DNA of 16,986 nucleotides from assembly GCA_021819985.1 (NCBI GenBank), contig JAKAEG010000023.1, positions 1 through 16,986 of the forward strand. The letters run 5' to 3'. Both the position numbers and the translations under genes were made by a program. The stretch is from Nitrospirota bacterium (GTDB lineage: Bacteria > Nitrospirota > Thermodesulfovibrionia > Thermodesulfovibrionales > JdFR-88). How positions within the stretch are numbered: position 1 is the stretch's first letter; each line of letters begins with the position of its first letter. Under the pieces are notes generated by a model. That model was given only the letters and a program-made list of their open reading frames with translations. It was not told the DNA's origin and made no database searches. This document shows, piece by piece, positions 6,390-12,878 of this stretch.

Positions 6390-7833
6390 GGCAGAGAGAT
6401 CGCGGCGAAAAGAAAAGCAGGGCAAAGGATTCCGCGCCGCGATCATTATTATTGCCCTAAGTGTTTTTTCCAGCTGTGCGAGCATGGCCCCGAAATATGT
6501 ACGTCCGCAAGCGCCCGTCGCACCAAACTGGCCGAGTGGGGCGGCGTACAAAAGCAGCGCGGCTAAACCGGGGGTATACGCGTCCGAAATCAAATGGCAG
6601 GAATTTTTCATTAACAGCCAATTGCAAAAGCTGATCGCTTTGGCGCTTGAAAATAACCGTGACCTGCGAATCGCCGCGCTAAACATCGAAAGGTCAAGGG
6701 CACAGTATCGAATTCAGCGAGCCGGCCTCTTTCCAACGATAAACGCGGCTGGTGCCGGGATTGCGCAGAGGGTCCCCGCGAGCCTTTCGTCCACAGGAGA
6801 GGCGATAACTTTGCGTCAGTACGATTTGTCTCTCGGGTTCAGCGCCTATGAGCTTGATCTTTTCGGCCGCGTGCGAAGCCTCAAGAATGCGGCGCTTGAA
6901 GAGTTCTTCGCAACTGAGGAGGCGCGTCGCGGCACGCAGCTCAGTCTTGTGGCCGAGGTCGCAAGCGATTATCTGGCTCTTGCGGCTGATAAAGAACGCC
7001 TGAAAATAGCTCAGGACACATTAGAGAGTCAGCAGGCCTCCTATAATCTTATCAAAAGCCGATTCGAATTCGGCGCCTCTTCGGAGTTGGATCTCCGCCA
7101 GGCAGAAACCAGCGTTGATTCGGCGCAGGTGGATATTGCCAGATTCACCAGCCAGGTGGCCCAGGACGAAAACGCATTAGCTTTAGTGATCGGTTCGCCG
7201 GTCCCGGAGAACCTTTTGCCGTCAGGACTCAGCGCGATAACCGCGCTGAAAGATCTCAGCGCCGGTTTGCCTTCAGAGGTGCTTGAACGCCGCCCTGATA
7301 TCATGCAGGCCGAACACCTTCTGAAAGCAGCCAATGCCAATATAGGCGCGGCGCGCGCAGCCTTCTTCCCGCGAATCACTCTCACTACGAGCATTGGGCT
7401 GGCAAGCGATCAGTTGTCCGGATTATTCAAGGGGGCATCCAGAGCCTGGAGTTTTGCGCCGCAGATTACCCTGCCTATTTTCGATGGGAGAAGAAACAGG
7501 GCAAATCTGAAAGTGTCGGAAATTGACCGCGACATTTTCGTTGCCCAATATGAGAAAGCTATTCAGAGCGCTTTCAGGGAAGTGGCCGACGCCCTTGCGC
7601 AACGCGGCACCCTTGGCGATCAGATGAAAGCCCAGCAGTCGCTGGTGGACGCCAACTCTGCGGCATACAGCCTGTCGCAAGCACGCTACCGAAATGGTAT
7701 AGCAAGTTACCTGGATGTGCTGGATTCTCAGCGCTCACTCTATAGCGCGCAGCAGGGGCTGATCACTGTCCGGCTTTCCAGGTTGACCAACCTGATAACA
7801 CTCTATAAGGTTCTTGGCGGAGGGGGAGTATGA
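6370..7833 (+). CDS. RND efflux outer-membrane channel lipoprotein, OprM/NodT type
   Basis: The 487-residue protein has its start at ATG 6370, inside the last codons of the pump gene (20-bp overlap); the frame is open further upstream, but only this start gives a signal sequence. A basic N-region and hydrophobic stretch lead to VFSSC with Cys36, a slightly atypical lipobox (Phe at -3), followed by PKYVRPQAPVAPNW, typical of OprM-like factors. Two repeated outer-membrane efflux protein domains follow. They carry the motifs YELDLFGRVRSLKNAAL, FEFGASSELDLRQAE, LERRPDIMQAEHLL and ARYRNGIASYLDVLDSQRSL. It completes the trans-envelope pump with the two upstream genes and is expected to be a trimer spanning the outer membrane and periplasm. 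Confidence 0.95.
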   Translation: MKRQPNKAERSRRKEKQGKGFRAAIIIIALSVFSSCASMAPKYVRPQAPVAPNWPSGAAYKSSAAKPGVYASEIKWQEFFINSQLQKLIALALENNRDLRIAALNIERSRAQYRIQRAGLFPTINAAGAGIAQRVPASLSSTGEAITLRQYDLSLGFSAYELDLFGRVRSLKNAALEEFFATEEARRGTQLSLVAEVASDYLALAADKERLKIAQDTLESQQASYNLIKSRFEFGASSELDLRQAETSVDSAQVDIARFTSQVAQDENALALVIGSPVPENLLPSGLSAITALKDLSAGLPSEVLERRPDIMQAEHLLKAANANIGAARAAFFPRITLTTSIGLASDQLSGLFKGASRAWSFAPQITLPIFDGRRNRANLKVSEIDRDIFVAQYEKAIQSAFREVADALAQRGTLGDQMKAQQSLVDANSAAYSLSQARYRNGIASYLDVLDSQRSLYSAQQGLITVRLSRLTNLITLYKVLGGGGV

Positions 7834-7896
7834 ACGGCAATAAATGATTTTAAAAATATAGCTCTGGACTGATAGGGATAGTTTTTCCAAAGAGAG

Positions 7897-8658
7897 ATGC
7901 TGGAGGTTCTTGAGAAGACAGGAATGGAAGAAAACGGGATAGAAATTGACAGAAACCTTTGTAACGGCTGCGGATTATGCGTCACCGTTTGCCCGACGGG
8001 AACTATCTCACTTATACTAGGAAAAGCCGCTGCCTCCGGAGGGGAATCAATCTCTTGCGGACATTGCGAGGCAATATGTCCTCAAGAGGCTATCCATGTC
8101 ACCACAATCGATAAAGAGATGTCACGGTATAAAACTTTCACCTCAGACAAACTGTGGCTTCCTCCTGGAAAATATAGTACGTCCTCTTTGGTACAGCTTA
8201 TGGCATCGCGCCGGTCCTGTCGTTGCTTTACCGGCAAGCCCGTAGAACGGGCCATGCTCGAAGACCTCATAAATATAGGTATCACTGCACCATCCGGAAC
8301 CAACAGCCAGTCCTGGAGTTTCACGATTCTGCCGACGAGGAAGGCGGTGACATCTTTTGCTGAACACATCGCCTCCTTTTTCAGGAGATTAAACATTACC
8401 GCAGAAAAAACAATGCTTCGCTTATTCCTCAAGCTGATAGGCAAAGGAGAACTCGATGCCTATTACCACGGTTATTACCGGAAGGTGAAGGATGCGCTTG
8501 AGCAATGGAATGAATCAGGCAAGGACCGGCTCTTTCACGGCAGCACGGCTGCGATCCTTATCGGTTCGAAACCGGGGGCAAGCTGTCCGTCTGAGGACGC
8601 CTTGCTCGCAACACAGAATATCCTGCTTGCGGCCCACAGTATGGAGGTTAAGGCTTAA
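7897..8658 (+). CDS. Ferredoxin-nitroreductase fusion protein, C-terminally truncated
   Basis: An N-terminal 4Fe-4S ferredoxin region (about residues 15-70) is fused to an FMN-type nitroreductase domain (about 95-253). Cluster cysteines 22, 25, 28 and 32 form CxxCxxCxxxCP. The second set shows only Cys54, 57 and 61 (SISCGHCEAICP), with Ser51 where a fourth cysteine is usual. The nitroreductase FMN motif is MASRRSCRCFTGKPV, followed by APSGTNSQSWSF. The family normally continues for about 40 or more residues after NILLAAHSMG (a GLGTC/IG region completing the FMN site). Here the sequence changes abruptly to MEVKA and stops. The protein is therefore probably truncated by deletion and may not be functional. 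ATG 7924 is an alternative start. The gene lies 63 bp after the efflux operon in the same direction. Confidence 0.75.
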   Translation: MLEVLEKTGMEENGIEIDRNLCNGCGLCVTVCPTGTISLILGKAAASGGESISCGHCEAICPQEAIHVTTIDKEMSRYKTFTSDKLWLPPGKYSTSSLVQLMASRRSCRCFTGKPVERAMLEDLINIGITAPSGTNSQSWSFTILPTRKAVTSFAEHIASFFRRLNITAEKTMLRLFLKLIGKGELDAYYHGYYRKVKDALEQWNESGKDRLFHGSTAAILIGSKPGASCPSEDALLATQNILLAAHSMEVKA

Positions 8659-8742
8659 GATGGGGCAAGATGCCTCCAGCCCGAAATACAGGAATGCTCA
8701 GGCAGCAAAAGATAGCTTGCATGATCAGAGTTGGTAATACTG

Positions 8743-9273
8743 TCAGGCCATCTCAGTAACAGCCATTTCGCGCAAATTCGTGATATCGCGCAATGGCGGC
8801 GCGCCGAACAAGCGGCTGTACTCCCGGCTGAATTGGGAGGGGCTTTCATAGCCGACCTGAAACGCAACGGCTGCCGCATCCTGATTTTCGGTGAGCATCA
8901 GCCGCCGCGCTTCATTCAAACGCAGCCATTTCTGGTACTGCAGCGGACTCAGTGCAGTCACTTCACGGAAATGATGATGGAAGGTTGACGTGCTCATATT
9001 GACCCGAGCCGCGAGGTCATCGATACGAAGCGGCTGCGTGAAGTTGCCTTTCAACCAATTGATTGCCTGCGCTATCTGCTGACTCTGACTTCCTGCCGCG
9101 GCCATCTGGCGCAGGCGCGTACCCTGATCTCCAATAAGTAGGCGGTACAAAATTTCCCGCCGGATAATTCTCGCCGGCTGGGTCGGATTGTCCCGCCGAT
9201 AAAGCGACAGGCCGGGTATTGCGGTCAGAGGCTGGTCGCCTCTATTGGTCAATCGGGCAATACTCCCTGCCAG
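8743..9273 (-). pseudogene. AraC-family regulator (YqhC-like) with internal deletion and missing start
   Basis: The C-terminal two-thirds is a well-conserved AraC/XylS DNA-binding domain: LRIDDLAARVNMSTSTFHHH, SPLQYQKWLRLNEARRLML, then FQVGYESPSQFSREYSRLFG. It is preceded by IIRREILYRLLIGDQG, as in YqhC-like proteins with an AraC_N domain. The N-terminal piece, IARLTNRGDQPLTAIPGLSL-YRRDNPTQP, is the very start of that domain. It is joined directly to ARIIRREILY, so roughly 100-130 residues of the ligand domain are absent while the frame is kept. No proper start remains: upstream codons run into aldo-keto reductase sequence of the opposite strand near 9273. In relatives this regulator is divergent from an aldo-keto reductase gene, which matches the neighbour here. 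Confidence 0.72.
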
Positions 9274-9274
9274 A

Positions 9275-9529
9275 GCTTTGCTTCGCAAGGTCGCAGAACG
9301 CAAAAAGGCGGCACCTGCTCAGATATCGCTCGCATGGCTTCTCGCCCAGAAGCCGTGGATCGTGCCAATACCTGGCACCACAAAGCTTTCGCGCCTGGAA
9401 GAGAACATCGGAGCAGTTACAGTCGAACTTGCACCGGATGATCTTCGTGAAATCGAGAGCGCCGCATCAAAGATCACGATCCAGGAGACAAGGTACCCCG
9501 AAGCCCTTGAGAAAAGGACCGGTCTATAA
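9275..9529 (+). pseudogene. C-terminal fragment of an aldo/keto reductase
   Basis: From about 9275 the frame encodes ALLRKVAERKKAAPAQISLAW, then LLAQKPWIVPIPGTTKLSRL, a helix ELAPDDLREIESAASKI and a C-terminus ending EALEKRTGL. This is the NADPH-binding and C-terminal part of an AKR of the YakC/AKR13 type ('P.PGT.....LEEN'). Only about 85 of an expected ~320 residues are present, and the catalytic Asp-Tyr-Lys-His region is missing. The break point abuts the 5' end of the divergent AraC fragment. The intergenic promoter region and both gene starts appear lost in a single deletion or misjoin. The C-terminus and stop are intact. Confidence 0.78.
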
Positions 9530-9660
9530 GTCATTATGGGCAAGAAGGCGCTACTAAAAGCCTTATAGCGAGGTGATAGAATGGAGATAAAGCGTAGCCT
9601 CCCCATTAGCCTTCCCGCGACGTGCCGCAGAGAATATCAATAACAAAAAAGGAGAAACAC

Positions 9661-9984
9661 ATGGCAATCACCAATGAGCAAAATGCGATAGACGATTTAA
9701 AAGCCGTAGCGCCGGAATTTACGAAGCTTACACAAGAGTTTCTCTTCGGGGATATTTGGAAACGCCCCGGCCTCTCTCAGCGCGACAAAAGCTTGATTAC
9801 TGTCACATGCCTGGTTGCGCTGAATCGTATCGAGCAAGTCGAGTTTCATCTTAAAAAGGCCTTTGAAAACGGCCTGACGAAGGAAGAACTTGTGGCTGCG
9901 ATTACGCATATTGCATTTTATGCCGGATGGCCCACCGCAGCGTCGGCGTTTAGTCATTTGAAAAAAGTAATCGATCAGCAATAA
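9661..9984 (+). CDS. Carboxymuconolactone decarboxylase (CMD/AhpD-like) family protein
   Basis: The 107-residue protein, starting at ATG 9661 behind AAAAAGGAGAAAC, contains the CMD family core: FLFGDIWKRPGLSQRDKSLI, TVTCLVALNRIEQVEFHLKK, AFENGLTKEELVAAITHIAF and YAGWPTAASAFSHLKKV. Members are small all-helical, usually hexameric proteins related to AhpD, though the CxxC thiols of AhpD are not present here. Small proteins of this family are often found with aldo-keto reductase and YqhC-like AraC regulator genes. The same neighbours occur here as fragments, so it is likely the only intact member of that stress- or aldehyde-related group. Biochemical function is unknown; decarboxylase activity should not be assumed. 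Confidence 0.88.
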   Translation: MAITNEQNAIDDLKAVAPEFTKLTQEFLFGDIWKRPGLSQRDKSLITVTCLVALNRIEQVEFHLKKAFENGLTKEELVAAITHIAFYAGWPTAASAFSHLKKVIDQQ

Positions 9985-10186
9985 TCGATTAGAAAAAATG
10001 AGTGTGTATACACGATTTGACTCATGCCGCGCGATCAAGACGTTGCTGCGTCCGTAAAGCGCTTTGCGGTTTTCGGGGCAGCCCATACATGTCGAAAAGC
10101 ACAAATCAAAAGGGAGGTGCTCCTATGCTTTGTAGGCGAAGCAATGTTACAACTGGAATATGTGAGTCAGTGAATTTGTGAGAATG
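9985..10186. other. Intergenic stretch with one tiny ORF of doubtful meaning
   Basis: No recognisable gene is seen. A strong Shine-Dalgarno sequence GGGAGG (10112-10117) lies 7 bp before ATG 10125, which opens an 18-codon frame (MLCRRSNVTTGICESVNL) ending at TGA 10179-10181. It could be the start of a gene removed by deletion, or chance. An overlapping 47-codon frame from ATG 10024 shows no family resemblance. Confidence 0.25.
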
Positions 10187-10252
10187 TCATAAGATAGGCC
10201 CCGAAGTCAGAACGATTTCAAGCGTCCGGCCGTCAATATCGATTACCAGGAA
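10187..10252 (-). pseudogene. Possible short C-terminal gene fragment, unrecognised
   Basis: On the - strand, overlapping the end of the TusB-like gene in another frame, a short run reads GCFLVIDIDGRTLEIVLTSG-PIL and stops at TGA (10187-10189). Its alternating hydrophobic pattern looks like a terminal beta-strand of a real protein. There is no start codon with a ribosome site in the frame and it is only about 20 codons long. I do not recognise a family. It may be the tail of a deleted gene downstream of the TusB-like gene, or coincidence. Confidence 0.2.
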
Positions 10253-10413
10253 ACAACCTTGTCGCAGGAGGCGATCTCATCGATAACGGAATCGTAAGAA
10301 TCCACTTTTTTGGACAGGTCTATTATTTTAAGCTCATTATCTCCGGACTGTGCCTCTATTATGCTGTTTGAAAGAGCGCTAGGACCGTCTGCCAGGATAT
10401 GAAGAATCCTCAT
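10243..10413 (-). CDS. Short TusB/DsrH-like sulfur relay protein
   Basis: The 56-residue protein begins MRILHILADGPSALSNSIIE and ends SCDKVVSW. The 'LHI' first strand and the terminal 'hDKVxSW' are hallmarks of the TusB/DsrH family, small cytoplasmic proteins of persulfide relay complexes (TusBCD, DsrEFH). It is shorter than typical TusB (~95 residues), so it is a minimal version or a divergent homologue. ATG 10413 has the ribosome site GGGAGG 10 bases upstream. An in-frame ATG at 10473 has an even better placed GGAGG (7-bp spacing) and would add MDSERIPQDSPHSIAGGNIK. It is the second gene after the - strand DsrE-like gene; no TusC/DsrF gene lies between. Sulfur carriage is inferred from family and the adjacent sox operon. 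Confidence 0.62.
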   Translation of the reverse strand: MRILHILADGPSALSNSIIEAQSGDNELKIIDLSKKVDSYDSVIDEIASCDKVVSW

Positions 10414-10504
10414 TTTTATATTTCCTCCCGCAATTGAATGAGGGGAGTCCTGCGGGATACGCTCGCTATCCATTGAATATCCTCCAAAAAAATTCGAAAT
10501 TTTT

Positions 10505-10807
10505 TTACAGCCGTATTACCTTGTCGGACGCGTGCATCATTAAGGCGTTGTTATACTGGCTGCCGCAGACTATGCCTTCAGGAAGCCTATCCTTTTTTAT
10601 ATTCTGATGTTGCGCACTGTGATCGCAAAAGCACACCCTTACGCCCTTAATATTGCATAGATCCGCGAAGGCCGGGTCCTCAAGAAATCTTGTGCCCGAA
10701 TCCATGCTGAATATAATGACCTCGTGCCCTTTGGCAACTGCTGATCTGGTCAGACCTGAAACATGGTCAAGGTGCCTGTCTGTCGTTATCAGGATACCAA
10801 GCTTCAT
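10505..10807 (-). CDS. DsrE family protein
   Basis: The 100-residue protein starts at ATG 10807 after GGAGGATGGAAA. It has the DsrE/DsrF-like alternating strand-helix pattern: MKLGILITTDRHLDHVSGL, VAKGHEVIIFSMDSGTRFL, a central GVRVCFCDHSAQHQNI, and a C-terminal GSQYNNALMMHASDKVIRL. The cysteine in 'CxxSA' matches the position of the persulfide-carrying cysteine of DsrE-type proteins, and 'aDkVi' is the usual last strand. Such proteins act in the cytoplasm in sulfur transfer or in peroxiredoxin-like roles. It is the first gene of a short - strand operon with the TusB-like gene. It diverges from a second DsrE-like gene at 11032 and lies about 600 bp from the sox genes, which supports a role in handling sulfane sulfur (inference). 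Confidence 0.75.
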   Translation of the reverse strand: MKLGILITTDRHLDHVSGLTRSAVAKGHEVIIFSMDSGTRFLEDPAFADLCNIKGVRVCFCDHSAQHQNIKKDRLPEGIVCGSQYNNALMMHASDKVIRL

Positions 10808-10866
10808 TTTCCATCCTCCTTTTGTGCACCCTCCCGGCCTTATTAGCAAAAAATGTGCAAGCCGTC

Positions 10867-10906
10867 CTGCCCGGGCAAAACCGGAGTGCGGGTTTTGCCC
10901 GGGCAG
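10867..10906. repeat. Perfect 16-bp inverted repeat (hairpin) between divergent sulfur genes
   Basis: CTGCCCGGGCAAAACC (10867-10882) and GGTTTTGCCCGGGCAG (10891-10906) are perfect complements with an 8-nt loop. The stem is stable on either strand but has no T-run, so it is not a classical terminator. It lies in the leader of the - strand DsrE-like operon and just upstream of the + strand promoter at 10912. It could be an mRNA-stabilising 5' structure, an attenuator, a REP-like element or a protein-binding site. Confidence 0.85.
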
Positions 10907-10911
10907 CTTTC

Positions 10912-10941
10912 TTGACAATCGTTCGGGCCTCTAACTATCAT
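10912..10941 (+). promoter_or_regulatory. Probable sigma-70-type promoter for the + strand DsrE-like gene
   Basis: TTGACA (10912-10917) and TATCAT (10936-10941) are separated by 18 bp, directly downstream of the 16-bp hairpin. It would give a leader of about 85 nt before ATG 11032. It could also supply the sox genes by read-through, because no clear terminator is seen between 11301 and soxW. Confidence 0.55.
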
Positions 10942-11031
10942 TGATTTATGGCGCACAAGTAAAAGAAAATTTAAAAAATTAAAAATCCAATTTGAATAAG
11001 AAATGCCGGGGGACGGAAAGAGGAAAAAAAT

Positions 11032-11301
11032 ATGGGAAAGAAAATCGCGGTAATCGTCAGGGACAGGAAAGAAGAAGCCTTGAGAATGGCCGTCGGTCTC
11101 ACGCTGGCGGATGATGAAGTAAGTGTTTTCGTCATGGACGCTGTTCTTGGCCAAAGCGAGTCCATGGTTCTTAATATAGAGACCTTGAAGGACTTGGGCG
11201 GACACATGTTGACCAATAATCCCTCAAACCCGTTCGAGCTTATGAATAACGGGCAGATAGCTTCCGCGCTGACCGGTTTCGATGTCGTTGTCGCCTATTG
11301 A
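11032..11301 (+). CDS. DsrE-like small sulfur-relay-type protein
   Basis: The 89-residue protein has the DsrE-like fold pattern: MGKKIAVIVRDRKEEALRM, AVGLTLADDEVSVFVMD, IETLKDLGGHMLTNNPSNPF and the closing strand ALTGFDVVVAY. Proteins of this type ('MaLGL.L.dd.V.vf..d.....') occur beside TusB-like and sox/dsr genes and are treated as DsrE-superfamily members. The persulfide cysteine of canonical DsrE is absent; there is no cysteine at all in the protein. It may therefore have a structural or scaffolding role instead of carrying sulfur itself. It is divergent from the DsrE/TusB-like pair and precedes soxW by about 140 bp on the same strand. ATG 11032 lies just after GAGGAAAAAAAT. Confidence 0.7.
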   Translation: MGKKIAVIVRDRKEEALRMAVGLTLADDEVSVFVMDAVLGQSESMVLNIETLKDLGGHMLTNNPSNPFELMNNGQIASALTGFDVVVAY

Positions 11302-11344
11302 CGAAAAGTCCGGCTCCGCTTGAAAGGACCGTGGGCGTTCTGAA

Positions 11345-11374
11345 TTGCACATCGAAAGAAGCCAAATTGTGCAA
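11345..11374. promoter_or_regulatory. Inverted repeat TTGCACA-N16-TGTGCAA upstream of soxW
   Basis: TTGCACA (11345-11351) and TGTGCAA (11368-11374) form perfect 7-bp inverted half-sites 23 bp apart, about two DNA turns, in the 105-bp gap before soxW. Another TGTGCAA lies at 10854-10860 upstream of the divergent DsrE-like gene. The arrangement fits an operator for a dimeric regulator of sulfur genes. No regulator gene for it is identified in the window. Confidence 0.45.
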
Positions 11375-11439
11375 AAAGGGACAATAGCCTGACCTTTTGG
11401 GAGATTTTGCAGGCATGTTTTTTGCATTTAACCTTGTTA

Positions 11440-11865
11440 ATGAAAAACCCCGTCATCTGGATCTTATTGTTCCTTTTGAGTTTTGGCCTCTACCTTGTAT
11501 CTGCGTGGATGACGCCCGCATACGGAGCATCCGGGAATATCAAGCTTATGTTTTTTTACCGGGAAGACTGCAAATGGTGCAGGATGATGGATGCCGTGCT
11601 CGATGACCCCACAATAAAAAAGATCCTCCAGGGAAATGTCCGGATCGAAAAGATAAATATTTACGGGACAGCGAAGGTGGACGGGGAAGGGCTGCCCGGG
11701 ACCGAACTCAAGAGAAAGTACGGGGTTTTCGGAATACCTACTTTCATTTTTATAAGCGCGGATAATGGGCAGCTTCTGAGGATCCCGGGGGTGCTGACAA
11801 AAGAGGATTTTAAAGACCTTATTTGCACTCGCGTTGGGATCAAGAGCGCTTTCTGCGCAAAATAG
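11440..11865 (+). CDS. soxW: SoxW-type periplasmic thioredoxin-like protein
   Basis: From ATG 11440 the protein has 141 residues. A hydrophobic N-terminal segment (MKNPVIWILLFLLSFGLYLV, ending near AYGASG) should export it. A thioredoxin-fold domain follows, with active-site Cys44-Lys-Trp-Cys47 in FFYREDCKWCRMMD and the cis-proline loop GIPTFIFI (Pro100). SoxW proteins are membrane-delivered periplasmic thiol-disulfide proteins that keep Sox components, notably the SoxY cysteine, in a usable redox state. The frame is open further upstream (TTG 11407, near a GGGAG), but the ATG gives the better signal peptide; its ribosome site is weak. It is the first gene of the soxWXYZAB run and lies 41 bp before soxX. 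Two further cysteines occur near the C-terminus (CTRVGIKSAFCAK). Confidence 0.78.
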   Translation: MKNPVIWILLFLLSFGLYLVSAWMTPAYGASGNIKLMFFYREDCKWCRMMDAVLDDPTIKKILQGNVRIEKINIYGTAKVDGEGLPGTELKRKYGVFGIPTFIFISADNGQLLRIPGVLTKEDFKDLICTRVGIKSAFCAK

Positions 11866-11906
11866 AGGATTTTTTTGTCTTTTAATTTGGAAAGGAGGGA
11901 CGGGGA

Positions 11907-12281
11907 GTGAGGACCAGTAAAAAAACTGTTTTTTTGGCTGTGGGGTTGACGCTGGCCATTTTTGTCCTGCCAGTTGCCGTGCTGGCTGGCGGCAACGCGG
12001 AGAATGGCAAAAAAGTAGTCGATACGAAAAAGCTCGGTAACTGCGCGGCATGCCATGTGGTGCCTGGAATGGAATTTCCGGGGGACGTCGGGCCGAACCT
12101 GATCGAGGCGATGAAAAATTATTCCGAAGCGGACAGGGAAATGCTTAGGCAGAGGATATCGGATGAAAGGAAATTCAACCCGGACACCATAATGCCGCCC
12201 TTCGGTACTAACAAAATACTGACCGGTCAACAGATCGACGACGTTGTCGAGTACCTCTTGAGCTTGAATAAAAAGAAATAA
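11907..12281 (+). CDS. soxX: SoxX, monoheme c-type cytochrome subunit of SoxAX
   Basis: The 124-residue protein starts at GTG 11907, about 9 bases after AAAGGAGGG. Residues 1-27 form a Sec signal peptide (to VAVLA). A single heme c site Cys46-Ala-Ala-Cys49-His50 follows, with Met96 in DTIMPPFG as likely distal ligand. The sequence FPGDVGPNLIEAM and the LTGQQIDDVVEYLLSL tail are typical of SoxX. With SoxA it forms the c-type cytochrome that oxidatively couples thiosulfate to the cysteine of SoxY in the periplasm. It is next to soxY (14-bp gap) in the operon. Length is in the usual range for short SoxX. Confidence 0.9.
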   Translation: MRTSKKTVFLAVGLTLAIFVLPVAVLAGGNAENGKKVVDTKKLGNCAACHVVPGMEFPGDVGPNLIEAMKNYSEADREMLRQRISDERKFNPDTIMPPFGTNKILTGQQIDDVVEYLLSLNKKK

Positions 12282-12295
12282 GGAGGCAAAAAAAC

Positions 12296-12793
12296 ATGGA
12301 GCGGGAAGAAAAGGAACTGGCGCTTACCAGGAGGGCTTTTATCAAGTCTGCCGGAGCCGCCGGAGCGATGTTTTTAATGGCGGGCGCTCTCCCGTCTCTG
12401 GCCAGGCCGGCGTTGGCGGCGGCCAGACAGACGGAAAGCATCAATGACGTACTGAAAAGACAGTACGGCGGCAGAAAAATAAATATGTCTCATGTCAACA
12501 TCAATGCGCCCATCATAGCTGAAAACGGCGCCGTTGTACCGGTAACCATAAGTTCCGACCTGCCGATGGGCAAGGACGATTACGTCAAAAGCATAAAAGT
12601 ATACGCGGACGGCAACCCCGAACCCTATGTGGCGGGTATCTCCCTTACTCCCGCAAACGGCAAGGCCGGATTCGCCCTGAGAATAAAGATGGCCAAGACC
12701 TCCAATGTCCGCGCGGTCCTGGAGACCAGCAAAGGGAAGCTTTACGGCGCGGTTAAATCCGTAAAGGTGACTATTGGAGGGTGCGGCGGTTAA
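12296..12793 (+). CDS. soxY: SoxY, sulfur substrate carrier (Tat-exported)
   Basis: The 165-residue protein has ATG 12296 preceded by AAGGAGGCAAAAAAAC. The N-terminus carries a twin-arginine signal TRRAFIKSAG (Arg12-Arg13), then a hydrophobic run ending PALAAA. The mature domain contains APIIAENGAVVPVTI and ends in the diagnostic GGCGG motif, with Cys163 as the swinging-arm thiol that holds thiosulfate and its oxidation intermediates. SoxY is exported folded, as a complex with SoxZ (encoded 85 bp downstream), which lacks its own signal. All features needed for activity are visible. Confidence 0.95.
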   Translation: MEREEKELALTRRAFIKSAGAAGAMFLMAGALPSLARPALAAARQTESINDVLKRQYGGRKINMSHVNINAPIIAENGAVVPVTISSDLPMGKDDYVKSIKVYADGNPEPYVAGISLTPANGKAGFALRIKMAKTSNVRAVLETSKGKLYGAVKSVKVTIGGCGG

Positions 12794-12878
12794 AAGACCG
12801 GCTGGATGCAGAGCGGGCAAAAAATTATCACAAATGTAAAAAGGCAAAAAACGAAAAAGGAAAAAAAGGAGGTCATAA

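Noticed and set aside
11321..11350. Possible sigma-54 promoter (GTGGGCG...TTGCAC) before soxW
   Set aside because: GG and GC elements are separated by 11 rather than the required 10 bases, and the -24 element is a poor match.
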